Assembly: GCA_009193035.1 (NCBI GenBank) | Contig: SWDT01000019.1 | Coordinates: 434,001-498,000 of the forward strand | Length of the DNA stretch: 64,000 bases | Source of the DNA: Halicephalobus mephisto | Taxonomy: Eukaryota > Nematoda > Chromadorea > Rhabditida > Panagrolaimidae | Reading direction: 5' to 3' | In this document: positions 24,437 to 36,400 of the stretch, piece after piece | Layout: each line of letters begins with the position of its first letter | Numbering within the stretch: position 1 is the stretch's first letter | Made by a program: the position numbers and the translations under genes | Notes under the pieces: model-generated | Told to the model about the DNA's origin: nothing | Seen by the model: the letters and a program-made list of their open reading frames with translations, nothing else | Databases searched by the model: none

Positions 24437-27400
24437 CTAAAACGAAAACCGACCTTTTATCGTCCTCAACGTAGAATAGTAAAATTTCGCTGCGAGATTC
24501 CTTCCTTGGGATCTGCTTCGTTTCGGTTCAGTTTCGGTAATCCCGACACCGTAATAACGAGATACTGTAGCGCTTCTGTCGGCATAATTGTAAGTACCGT
24601 AATCAGTGGAATTAAAATTTTCGAAATTTTTTGGAATTTTCGATTTTTTAATTTTTACACGATCAAGGGTGGCCGAAAATCCAGGAAGAATTTTTTTTTG
24701 TTTTTTGAAGTTCATCTGGAATCTTGAAGGCAGGGTTCCGTAGGCGGATATCGGAGAAGAATAATCACCGAATGAAGACAGAACCGACTTCACTGGGGCC
24801 AGAGAACAGAATCCTTCGTCGAGTCTGATAATTTTTAAATTTTTTCCAAAATTATTTGCTGTCTGAAAATCATATTTTAAAAATTCAAAAATTTACATAA
24901 TTACGAAATAGTCTCTATGGAAATTTCTAGAAGTTTCTAGAAACTACAGTAATCTAGAATTTTCCATTCAAAAAATGACTATTTTACAATTTTAAATAAT
25001 TTCAAAAATAACCATAAAAATTACACATAAAATTTTCAAAAATAGTCTCGACGGGAATTTCTAAAACTTTCTAGAAACTACAGTAATCTAGAATTTTAAT
25101 TTTATGTAATTTTCGTAATTAATAATATTAAAGCAAAAATCATAAATATTTTTAAAAATAGTCTCGACGGGAATTTCTAAAACTTTCTAGAAACTACAGT
25201 AATCTAGAATTTTCCATTCAAAAAATGACTATTTTACAATTTTAAATAATTTCAAAATCAACCATAAAAATTACATAAAATTTTCAAAAATTGTCTCGAC
25301 GGGAATTTGTGGAACTTCTTAGAAATTGAAATAAACTTTTTAATTTTCTGTGGTGGTTATTTCGTAATTAACTTTTTAAAGCCATATTATATTTAAATAA
25401 ATCTAGGAACCCTTAAATCAGGTTCAAAAAGGTACATAATTCCTTATACACAAAAAGTGTAATTTTTAGTCCAATAACAAATATAATCATCACTATTAAG
25501 TTGTAATTTTCGTCACAAATGTTAAATAATTATTAAAAATGTGACAATTATGTTCATTTTTGACATTTTTAGAAGATCAAAAGTTACATTACTTTTTGTA
25601 AAGGATTGGCGAAATGTGTTCTTTATTAATGATGAGCAAAGTGTTCTTATTGCCAAAGCTTTGGTGAAACGTTCCTGTTATTATAGATTCATGGAAAATT
25701 TTCATTATTACATAAAAAATAACTTTCGATCTAGTAACAAATATAATCGTCACTATTAAGTTGTAATTTTCGTCACAAATGTTAAATAATTATTAAAAAT
25801 GTGACGATTATATTATATTTTTTAATTTTCAAAATTTTTACGGACTTAAAAATCACATTTTTATGCTTATTTACTTTCAAGGATTAATTTTCATATATGA
25901 AATTATCACTAAACTTTTAAAAATCACAAAATTACAGTATACTTTAAAATTTTTTTTGAAAATTAGTATACTTAAAATTTTTTTGAAAATTAGTATATTT
26001 CGAAATTTTTTTCTGAAAATTTTATATTTTGAAATTTTTTTTTGAAAATTTTATATTTTGAAATTTTTTTTGAAAATTTTATACTTTGAAATTTTTTTGA
26101 AAATTTTATATTTTGAATTTTTTTTTGAAAATTTTATACTTTGAAATTTTTTGCTGAAAATTTTATATTTTGAAATTTTTTTTTTGAAAATTTTATACTT
26201 TAAATTTTTTTTTTTGAAAATTTTATATTTTGAAATTTTTTTTGAAAATTTGTGTCGAGAAAAAATAAAACTTACGTTTTCGTTAGGATAACAGATCAAA
26301 GATTTTTCATCGGTTCTACAGACACAAAATCCGTTGTGCCATTGGGGATTTTCTGTAATTTGATGAAAACTGTCTTCTGAAAATGAAAATATTTAAATCT
26401 GGAACGGATTAATCAAAAACCGCCGTCAGAAGGATGAGATCCACTTGAGAATTAATCGGACTTTTTTGAGATAGATTTTCTCACGGAAGTATAAACAATA
26501 CGAAAACTGTGAAATTAGTTTTAACAATAGATTTTCGAAATAAAAATTATTTTAAAAGATTTTGCAATAATTATAAAAAAACACAATTGCCTTAGGCGAT
26601 ATTAGGTCCTTCTGAAAGATCCGGATCAAGTTGCGATTGCTCAAAATCCAACCTGGGACATTTTGGAAAATTTTTAATAAAATTTGATTTTTTTAAAATT
26701 TAGATAGGATTGAAATTATCTAAAAAGATCCCTCTGGGCATTACCGTAATTTCCGAAAACCCAACCTGGGACATTTTGGAAAATTTTTTTGATAAATTAG
26801 ATTTTTTTTAAAATTTAGATAGGATTGAAATTATCTAAAAAGATCTATATAAGTATTACCGTAAGCTTCAAAAATTTAACTCGAGATATTTTGAAAAAAC
26901 TTTTAAAAACATTTAAATCGGGTCGGAATTTTCTGGATATATGAATCTAGATCCGACCTGGAATAGTTTTAGATGTTTAGATTAAATAAGAACTTCTTGA
27001 AAATATCCAGATTGGGTCAGAAATTCTTAGATATTCTACATTTAGCTGATCGGAAATTTTCAAAGAAATCGAAATTAAACTAATTCGGGATTTTCCAAAA
27101 TGACCTGTATTAAACAAAAAAAAGTACATTAAAATAGTTTTAATGTATCAGGTACATTATATTTAACGTACCAGTACATCATATACAATATACCGATATC
27201 AACTCAATATATCAATATATAAAATGTAATATATCTGGTAAATCAGAGCTGTTTTAATACATTGATACAGTAACTACAGTATATTGATTATCAATTTAAT
27301 ATAGCGATGAAAAAAATGTAATGTATCTGATACACCAGAGCCATTACAATGTATCAGATACATCATATACAATATACCGATATTAACTCAATATATCAAC

Positions 27401-28328
27401 ATATAAAATATAATATATCTGGTAAATCAGAGCTGTTTTAATACATTGATACAGTAACTACAGTATATTGATATCATATTAATGTAATGTGTCTGATGCA
27501 CTAGAGCCATTACAATGTATCAGGTACGTTAAATACAATACACAGATATCAACTTAATACATTAATGCCTTTAATATAATGTACCTGATATATCAGAATC
27601 ACTTTAATATATCCATACATTAATACAATACACCGATATCAACTTAATATATTAATGCATTGAATACAATGTACCTGATATACCAGAATCGTTTACAATT
27701 TGTCAATAATTATAAAATACACCTATATCAACTCGACATATCGATATATTGAGCACAATGTATCTAATGCATTAGAATCGTTTACAATTTATCAATAATT
27801 ATTTAAAATAGACCTATATCAACTCAATGCATCGATATATCGGAACTTTTTTAATGTATCCATAAATTATATACTATTCACTCCTTTTTTATGTGCACAT
27901 TAGATCGAGTTTGAAATTTTCAGAACTGGTTCAGAAATCTTTGAAAAATATCCCCTAAATTGAGATCTTCTGGGAAAATCCACAGTAGACGGAATGAAGA
28001 TTTCACAAAAATTTGCATTCGATTAAATTACGACTTTTCAGAATACGGTCTACAGTACGAAATTCGATTTTCTTAATTAACTTACAGTAAACTTTGATTT
28101 TTTTCTACTGTCATTTGTATACCGTATATTGCTCCACCAAAACCTCCCACTACCCCAGGTACCCCTACCCTAGAGTTCCCCAGACTCACCGAAGACCCTC
28201 AGCCATCCTTGGAATTTGCAATCTGATTCTGGATAAAATTCAATTTTGATTTCTTCGCCTCTGGGAGTAACTGATTCATAAATGTTTTTTTCAGGATTTT
28301 CTGGAGTAGATTTGCTCTTGACAGTCAT
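24437..28328 (-). CDS. Unidentified protein with PH-like segment (221 aa)
   Basis: Exon 1 (28328-28190) begins MTVKSKSTPENPEKNIYES, exon 2 is 26376-26276 and exon 3 is 24862-24437. Phases 1 and 0 match, with GTGAGT and GTAAGT donors and TTTTCAG acceptors. A CCTTTCAG acceptor at 28421 lies 92 nt before the ATG, a likely trans-splice site. Residues about 35-95 read GWLRVFEDSF...WHNGFCVCR...LICYPNEN...IIRLDEGF. This strand-turn-strand pattern, with a Trp before a Cys-rich core strand and YPNE, resembles the PH domain of anillin-type proteins. PH domains bind phosphoinositides or proteins; that role is inference. The C-terminal half is Lys/Ser/Tyr-rich. A GTCGGT at 24453 could be a donor, so the protein may continue, possibly into the RasGAP gene. 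Confidence 0.48.
24880..25850. repeat. Tandem GTCTCGACGGGAATTTCTA units and a long direct repeat
   Basis: 24900-25330: three about 120-nt units with GTCTCGACGGGAATTTCTA and CTACAGTAATCTAGAATTTT. 25465-25545 and 25730-25812 are near-identical direct repeats (CACTATTAAGTTGTAATTTT, then CGTCACAAATGTTAAATAAT) flanking about 180 nt. Confidence 0.7.
25920..26260. repeat. 28-nt tandem repeat
   Basis: About eleven units of TTTGAAATTTTTTTTGAAAA plus TTTTATAT. It lies in the intron between the first and second halves of the PH-like coding region and ends at the exon 2 donor. Confidence 0.8.
27110..27890. repeat. Degenerate AATGTATCAGGTACATTA satellite
   Basis: Variants of AATGTACCTGATATACCAGA, ATATCAACTCAATATATC and AATACATTGATACAGTAACT alternate with no coding frame. 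Confidence 0.65.
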
Positions 28329-28499
28329 TCCGATCGATAAATTAAAAAGAAATAAACATGCCGAGTCTGCCGAAAACGGAAATGAAGTAATTTATAATCG
28401 AGAGCTCTCGGAAGAGCTTTCTGAAAGGATTACATTAGAAAAGTAACAATCGAATAATAATCGTCATGGTCCAAAACAACTCGAGATTTAAAATCTTTG

Positions 28500-28950
28500 G
28501 GAGAAAATACAGTAACCATATTATCATCATTACAGTAATTATATTGTTTATTATCACAGTAACTATATTATTGTCGTTACGGTAATCATATTATCACTAT
28601 TAGAGTAATTATATTGTTATTACAGTAACCATATTATAACCATTACGGTAACTATATTTCTATCATTATAGTAATCATATTATTGTTACTACAGTAACCA
28701 TATTCCTATCATTACAGTAACCATATTGTTACCACTACAGTAATCACATTATCATCATTACGGTAACTATATTTCTATCATTATAGTAACCATATTATCA
28801 CTATTACAGTAATTATATTATTATCATTACGGTAACTATATTTCTATCACTATAGTAACCATATTCCTATCATTACAGTAACCATATTTCTATCATTATA
28901 GTAACCATATTGTTACTACTACAGTAATCACATTATCAACATTACAGTAA
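28500..28950. repeat. ATTACAGTAACCATATT minisatellite
   Basis: About 20 units of 19-24 nt (TTATCATTACAGTAACCATA, CTATCATTATAGTAACC). Confidence 0.8.
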
Positions 28951-29109
28951 CTTAATTTTATTTAAAAAACAACGAAAATTAATTTTGTTTAAAATTTGTC
29001 TCGATACGAACTTTTTAGAAAACTTCAAAATCTGAGGATTATAATTTAAAAAATTAAAAGAATTAAGATTCATTAAAAAGAAAAATTGAAAAAACAAAGA
29101 TCTATTTAA

Positions 29110-29650
29110 ACATTAAAAAAAGAAAATTTTGTAAACCTGAAAAAGATAAAAAATATTTATAAAAATTGGATAAAATTTTATCTCAAATCTTACAAACTCA
29201 AGAAAATAAAAATCTGATAATAAATAATTATAAAAATCAAATGAAAATTTTACCTTAAATCTTGCTAACTCAAGAAAACGGAAAAGTTGGCTAAAAATAA
29301 TTATAAAAATCAAATTAAAATTTTATCTCAAATCTTTCAAACAAGAAAATAAAAATCTAATAATAAATAATTACAAAAATTGGATAAAATTTTACCTTAA
29401 ATCTTGCTAACTCAAGAAAACGGAAAAGCTGGCTAAAAATAATTATAAAAATTGGATAAAATTTTATCTCAAATCTCTTAAACTCAAAAAATAAGAATCT
29501 GATAATAAATAATTATAAAAATTGAATAAAAGTTTATTTCAAATCTTTTAAGCTCAAAAAAATAAAAATCTGATAATAAATAATTATAAAAATCAAATGG
29601 AAATTTTACCTTAAATCTTGCTAACTCAAGAAAACGGAAAAGCTGGCTAA
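29110..29650. repeat. About 120-nt tandem repeat
   Basis: Units alternate ATCTTGCTAACTCAAGAAAA / CGGAAAAGCTGGCTAAA and AAATCTGATAATAAATAATT. Confidence 0.7.
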
Positions 29651-29654
29651 ACAT

Positions 29655-29780
29655 GAGAGGTTTTTGACCCGACCGTCTCTGAGCAACGAACCAGCCAGCT
29701 TCCGGTCATTTCGCGCAGGACCGACAAGCCGACTCTCGAGATGATCTACTCGGTCAGAATGGTCGCCAACAAGCAAGTAT
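29655..29780 (+). other. GC-richer island with nematode-like codons
   Basis: The plus frame reads VFDPTVSEQRTSQLPVISRR and on to IYSVRMVANKQ, then GTATTG, with GTC, ATC, TAC, AAC, AAG and GAG codons as in well-expressed nematode genes. A minus frame (YVDKQYLLVGDHSDRVDHLE) behind an ATAACAG acceptor is also open. No acceptor supports the plus frame, so the strand is undecided. Confidence 0.3.
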
Positions 29781-30003
29781 TGTTTGTCTACATATCTGTT
29801 ATGACAAAAAGAATCAAATTTCTTTGGTTAAAATTAAAATTAAAATTATGCAATTTTGCAAATTTTTCCTGAGGCAATAAATATTTTTCACTCGTAAAAT
29901 CGTCGATGGAACTTCTAATCTTGCAATAAAGAAAATCCTTAAATCAAACAAAAAACACAAAAATTCCCGATTACTCGATTTGATCGAATTTTTTTTAAAA
30001 ATC

Positions 30004-30201
30004 ATGAACTTCGAAAAAAAGGAAAGACTGGTCTTGAGCAAAATAATGAAATTTGAAATTGATCCTTCCGAGAGAAATATTTGTTTCCAAAAAGTTGTAA
30101 ATCCGAAGCAGCAGAATAGATTCTTGGAATTTATGGCCGATGAAAATTCAAAAAAAGTCACATTTAGGAGCGTCACAAACGTGGAAAATCAACAATTTTA
30201 A
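30004..30201 (+). CDS. MSP-like domain fragment (65 aa)
   Basis: ATG at 30004 reads MNFEKKERLVLSKIMKFEID, PSERNICFQKVV and LEFMADENSKKVTFRSVTN, and stops at the start of the next tandem repeat. The L-x-I-D-P-S...I-x-F core, the L-x-F stretch and the SKKVTFRS strand follow the opening strands of the major sperm protein/VAP fold (about 120 residues in full). Only the first half is present. Either a donor at GTGGAA leads to unfound exons or this is a broken copy. The antisense 120-residue frame is taken as a shadow. Similarity is weak and unverified. Confidence 0.33.
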   Translation: MNFEKKERLVLSKIMKFEIDPSERNICFQKVVNPKQQNRFLEFMADENSKKVTFRSVTNVENQQF

Positions 30202-32390
30202 AAATCCGTGTCGGGACAAAGTTACGTAATAATTCAATATTAAAATTAATCTTTTTTTAAAAACATCTGAAAATCCGAAAATTCATCCTAAAACATAAAA
30301 TTATTTAATTTCTTTTAAAAATCAACAATTTTAAAAATTCTTGTCGAGACAAAGTTACGTAATAATTTAATATTAAAATTAATCTTTTTCTAAAAAATCT
30401 GAAAATTCAATAATACATGCTAAAACAAAATTATTTAATTTTTTTTAAATCAACAATTTTAAAAATTCTTGTCGGGACAAAGTTACGTAATAATTTAATA
30501 TTAAAATTAATCTTCATTTTAAAAATCCAAAAATCCGAAAATTTATTCTAAAACATAAAATTATTCAATTTTCTTTTAAAAATCAACAATTTTAAAAATT
30601 CGTGTCGGGACAAAGTTATATATTAATTCAATATTAAAATTAATCTTTTTTTAAAAACATCTGAAAATTCGTCCTAAAACACAAAATTATTTAATTTTTT
30701 TTAAAAATCAACAATTTTAAAAATTCTTGTCGAGACAAAGTTACGTAATAATTCAATATTAAAATTAATCTTCATTTTAAAAGTCTGAAAATCCGAAAAT
30801 TCGTCCTAAAACATAAAATTATTTAATTTCTTTTAAAAATCAACAATTTTAAAAATTCTTGTCGAGACAAAGTTATATATTTATTCAATATTAAAATTAA
30901 TCTTTTTCTAAAAAATCCACAAATTTACGTCAAAAAAAATATTTAAAAAAAATAAATCATTTACAACAGAAAATCAATTATTTTCGAAAATTCGTATTAA
31001 AAAAAATTACATTAATTTATTTTTAAAATCCATTTTTAAAAAAATAAATAATTTTAGAGATTTTTATCAACATAAATTTATTTTAATTACTTATTCGATC
31101 ATTTCCGAACCTCGTGTCAAGACAAAAATTTCACAAAAATTGATTATTAGGTTCAGCTTTTTTTTTCGAAAAATTTATGACTTCAAGAATACTGGTCGAG
31201 ATAGAACTATCATAATCAATTTTCTAATTTAATAGTCTATCATAAAAAATCGATTTTTTTTAAAAATTGAATCAAAACAATTTTATTTCAAAAAATTATT
31301 TAAATTTCGTTTCAGAAAAATTATTATTATCAAAAATTAAATTAATTTTAATTACTTTGTTAAATTTAAAAAATCGATTTTTTTAAAAAATTGAATCAAA
31401 ATAATTTTATTTCAAAAAATTATTTAAATTTCGTTTCAGAAAAATTATTATCATTAAAAAATAAACTAATTTCAATTATTTTATTAAATACTAAAAAATC
31501 AATTTTTTAAGAAATTTCAATAAAAATAATTATATTTTAATAAATTAATTAAGTTTCATTATTATCAAAAATTAAACTAATTTCAATTTATTAAATTTAA
31601 AAAATCAATTTTTAAAGAAATTTCAATAAAAATAATTTTATTTTGAAAAAATAATTAAATTTCGTTTCAGAAAAATTATTATCATTAAAAATAAACTAAT
31701 TTCAATTATTCTATTAAATACTAAAAAATTAATTTTTTTAAAAAATTGAATTAAAATAATTTTATTTTAATAAATTTTCAAATTTATTTTTGGGAAAAAT
31801 CGTTCATTTTAGATCACAATTCTATCTCAATTAATTATTATATTTGATTTTTTAAAATAAATTGTTTCAAATATTTCCGTCAAAATCAAACTCCACTTCG
31901 ATCAAGGTTTCTAAAAAGAGAAAATCATTCATCTCAGGACATGAACCAATTTCAACCAATTATGCCATTCAACTTTTAAAAATCAATTTTTTCGGAAGTT
32001 TTCTTCAGGACCTAATTTTATTTCAATCAAGGTGTTGAAAAAGGAAAAATCATTCGTGTTAGGACAAAAACTTATTTTATTTTTAAATTCCCTCCAGGAC
32101 CCAATTTCATTTCAATCAAGGTGTTGAAAAAATCATTCGTGTTAGGACACAATACTATTTTAATTTTTTCTAAAATTTCCTCCAGGACCTAATTTTATTT
32201 CAATCAAGATGTTAAAAAAGAAAAAATCATTCGTGTCAGGACACAATCTTATTTTAATTTTTTATTCATTTCAAAAAACTAATTCTTTCGGAAATTCACG
32301 ACAAGACATTTCGTTCAGATCAATTACTCAATTAACTTTCGTTCTCTAAGAAAAACCTAACAATTATGATTTTTAAAATTACGACGAACC
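30180..32390. repeat. Tandem repeats with CTTGTCGAGACAAAGTTACG units
   Basis: 30180-30930: seven about 120-nt units containing AATCAACAATTTTAAAAATT and GTCGAGACAAAGTTACGTAA. 31200-31800: units with AAAAATTATTATCATTAAAA. 31880-32260: AATTTTATTTCAATCAAGG / AAATCATTCGTGTTAGGAC units. No gene was seen. Confidence 0.75.
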
Positions 32391-32785
32391 TCACCTGACA
32401 TCCAGGTCAACCTCCAGAAAACCAAAGTTCCGTCAAGGTCTATGAAATTTTCCTCATAAAAACAAAAAAAAACAAAGAAAATTAAAAAATAAAAAAAATT
32501 ATTTTTAATTTAAAAAAAATAATTTCTAATTTAAAATAAAAAAATAATTTGAAATTTTTTCTAAATTAAAAAAAAATTTTAAATAGAATTTTTTTAATTT
32601 AAAATTTATAAAAATTCGAAATTTTCAAAAAAATCGAAATTTTTTAAAAATTAAAAAAAATTTTAAAAAGAATTTTTTCAAAAATTTAAATTTTCAAAAA
32701 ATTCGAAATTTTTAAAAATTAAAAATATTTTTTTTTCAGATTTATCTAATTGAATAAAAAATGGAAAGAAAAATTTATTTTTAAC

Positions 32786-32917
32786 TTGAAGACAAGAATC
32801 TTGACTGGATAAAGAAAAATCTCGACAAATCCTTGAAATTCGATCGGAGTCAATTTTTCGAGTGGTCTTCGATGAGGATTTCAGAACGTAATTCTGCGCC
32901 AATTTTCTCGCGTTCAT
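32786..32917 (-). CDS. Candidate first exon, Ser/Lys/Arg-rich
   Basis: ATG at 32917 opens 44 codons, MNARKLAQNYVLKSSSKTTR ... SLSSQDSCLQ, ending at GTTAAA in phase 0. The next plausible exon (about 32443-32399, TTCATAG acceptor, GTGAGG donor) would then read TLTELWFSGG and stop; in another phase it reads LDGTLVFWRLTWMS. The coding look is good but the continuation is unresolved. It may be another upstream start of the gene to its left, or the remnant of a small gene between it and ttc-7. Confidence 0.35.
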
Positions 32918-33465
32918 CTTCAATCATTTTTTTTCATGAGAAAATTCAATAATCAATAATTTTCATAAAAACTTTAATTTTTTAAAAATTTTCAAAAATA
33001 AAAAAATTTAAATTTAAAAATTTTTAAAAAAATTAAAATTTAAAAAAATTTTCGAAAATTAAAATTTCGAATTTTTTAGAAATTTTTAAAAATTAAAATT
33101 TAAAAAAATTTTCGAAAATTAAAATTTAAAAATTTAAAAAAATTTTTTCGAAAATTAAAATTTCGAATTTTTTGAAATTTTTGAAATTTTATAAACTTTT
33201 GAAATTACTCAAAATTCAATAGAAAATTCTAAAATCAAATAAAACTAAAATTTTTAAAAATCAAAAATAAATTTTATAAAAAATTCAAAAACATTGGAAA
33301 TTTCCAAACTTATCTGAAATCGTCCAAAATCCACTTTGAAAAACAATTTTATAAAATTATCCATTTTTTACAACATTTTAAATCCAAAAAGTTATTTAAA
33401 TTTTAAATCCTAACAATTTCATTTCTAACCGGATTGAAAATTTAAAAGTGAACATCACACAAGAT

Positions 33466-36400
33466 TTAAAAATACGAAGTTTTCAAAAGCCTAGGAATGA
33501 CGTTAAACGGAATAATAGGGGTACTAGTTTCCAAAGTATTCGCCGTCATGAAACATTCTTGAGCTTCTTCAAATCTCTTCTGCTCACCAAGAACACAACC
33601 AAGTTGGTGCCATTGTTTATAATGAAGCGGATCTACCGTAATAATATCCCTAAAAAATCATTAAATTAAAAAATTCCAATAAAATTTAAATTTCCTCAAA
33701 TTGTTATAAATCTTTAACTTTACAAATTTCTAATAATTTTAAATTAAAAACTTTTATATTCTTATAAAAAATATTCCAAAATTCTTAATTAAAAAAATTA
33801 AAATTAATTTAAAAAATAAAAATATTTCCAAATTTCTATATTTTTAAAAAATATAGAAATTCCAAAATTCTTAGTTTTACATAAACTTAAAATTTAAATT
33901 TTTAAAATTTTCTTTATAAACTTCAATTTTTAAAATTTTCTTTATAAACTTCAATTTTTAAATTTTCTTTATATATTTAAATTTTTAAAATTTCCTTTAT
34001 AAATTTCAATTTTTTAAATTTTCTTTATAAACTTGAATTTTTAAATTTTCTTTATAAATTTAAATTCCACAAAATTAAAAACCATACCTTAACATTTTCT
34101 CAGCCAGTACAAGATTACCTTCATCATGATAAACTTTCGCCAGAGCTTGCATTGCCGGTAAATGAGAAGGTAAAATCGACAATGCAGCAAGTAGACATGC
34201 TTTTGCTTCAGCTCTATATTTATTTTCTATAGATAAATTTTTAATTTTATCACTTTTAATTAAAAATAATTTAGCTTTAAGATACAATGCTTCATGAGAA
34301 TTCGGAAAAATACTACATGCTTCTTCTACACATACTTGTACATCAGAAATTCTTTCTGCTTCAATAAAAAATTCTGCTAATTCAACCCAAATATTCGCTT
34401 GAATCCTAAACGCTGCTGCAATAGATCCCATACCACTTCCAGACGACAAAATTCCCAACGATCCAGATACAGTAGAAGTAGCACCACCATATTCCGACAA
34501 ATTCGCCGCTGTAGAAGCCATAATCGACACATTATCAGTAATATCCAAATTACTATTATTAAGTGAAACTTTCGAAGCAGCAGACAACCCCAAAGGCGCA
34601 GTAAATATAGGCGTAACCGGTACTAATGCTTCTTTACTGCTCATCTGAAGTGTACTTGTCCCTTTAGGACCCAAAGTTGATTCTGTTTTTTCAGATAATC
34701 CTTGTTTTAAAACATCTTCTTCCTCCGTAATTACATGATTATACGTAATCGGCAATCGTCTCCAAAAAGTCAATAAATATTTAGAAGTGTTCAAAACCTC
34801 ATCTAATCTGTTATATTTCGTTTCAAGTTTCAATCTAAGAACCAACAATCCATAATGATTCGGAAAATCCATTAAAGCATTAATCACCAAACTCAGAGCA
34901 CTTTTGTAATCTCTTCTAGCCGTGAACAACAAAGCCAACAACATAATCGCAAACGGTTGTTCTCCATTAATATCCAGCGAATTTTGACATTTTTCAATTG
35001 CTTTTTCCAAATTTCTACATGCAGCATATTCTTGAGCAGTAAATAAATGAGTTAATTCATCATATGGATCCAATTCAATTGCTTTTTCAAAATTTTTCAA
35101 TGATTCTGCCATAAGCACTTTTTTCGTTTCAAATGAAGCAATCATTGTTGTTTTTTGACTAAAAGCAAGAGCATACAGAAGAGCACATCTACCACTTTGC
35201 CAGTTATTTTGACATAAATTCATCGCTATTCTAGCATGTTCCATTGCTGAAATTAAATCATAAAACACAAAAAAAAATTTTTAAATTAAAAAAAAACAAA
35301 AATTTTTTTAAAATTAAAAAAAAACAAAAATTTTAAAATTAAAAAAAAAAACAAAAATTTTAAAATTAAAAAAACTCAAAATCTATTTTTGAAGTTTTTA
35401 AAAATATAGATAACTAAATTTCAAAAATAAATAAAAATCTGAAAACGTAAAAAACCTAAAATATAGAGAAAATTCTTAAAAATTATATAAAAAAAATTAA
35501 AAATACATTTAAAACTCTTTAAAAACCTAAAATATAGAGAAAATTCCAAAAAACTATATAAAAAATTAAAAATCTAAGATATATGAAAAATTAAAAAAAC
35601 AAAAAATTCCAAAAAACAAAAATAAATAATCACTTACCTAAATCGTAATCTCCCAATGTTTCTATGTTAATTTTCGCAATCATCATGTGTTCTGACACGT
35701 CATTTCTATCATGTACTTCTATTTTCGTGCATTGTTCGATAAACTTCGTAGCACGATTATATTTCCCACTACACATCAAAGCAAGACCAAACTGGAACCA
35801 TAGAAATCTGTCTTTGCTGGCGAAACTCATAGCACGATCAAATATCGAAATAAGAAGATTATATTGTCTCAAATTCGACAATGTCTGAAATTTCAATTAA
35901 TTCATATATTAAAAACGTTCAACTTACAATTGTCAATAAATTATGAACTTGTTTCAAAAAATGAAAAGCTCGAATTCTGTCAAAAGTGTCTTCATCGTCC
36001 CCTATGGCCTTCAGAGATTTGGAAGACAGAAGTTCACTTATGAAAAGCAAAAGAATAACTTCCTCTTGACGTGATGACGGAGAAAAAAAGTTCCTATTCG
36101 ACCCAGTGTAGAAATTTAAACTTTCAGATTTAGAACTAATAGCTTTCGAATCATATCCGACATCGATCATTCCTCGAAGCAAAACTTCTGCAAATTGACG
36201 ACATACTTTCTGCTGCAACTTGGTTACGACAAGTTTATCGCTTAGAACAGTGGCTATCCTTCTGTACCACTCTAATCCATCGGCATCCCATCGTTTATCT
36301 CCAAAGTTTTTCCGGAGAGATAAATAAGGAACTCTTTCAAGTGCTGCTTCTAGTAAAAATCCGGTCGATTTCTGAGCTTGAATACCATTAGCTGTTTCTG

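Noticed and set aside
25465..25812. Direct repeats considered as LTRs of a small retroelement
   Set aside because: Only about 80 bp each, no TG...CA ends, primer-binding site or coding interior.
29814..30176. 120-codon minus frame
   Set aside because: Phe/Ile/Ser-rich antisense of the more protein-like MSP-like plus frame.
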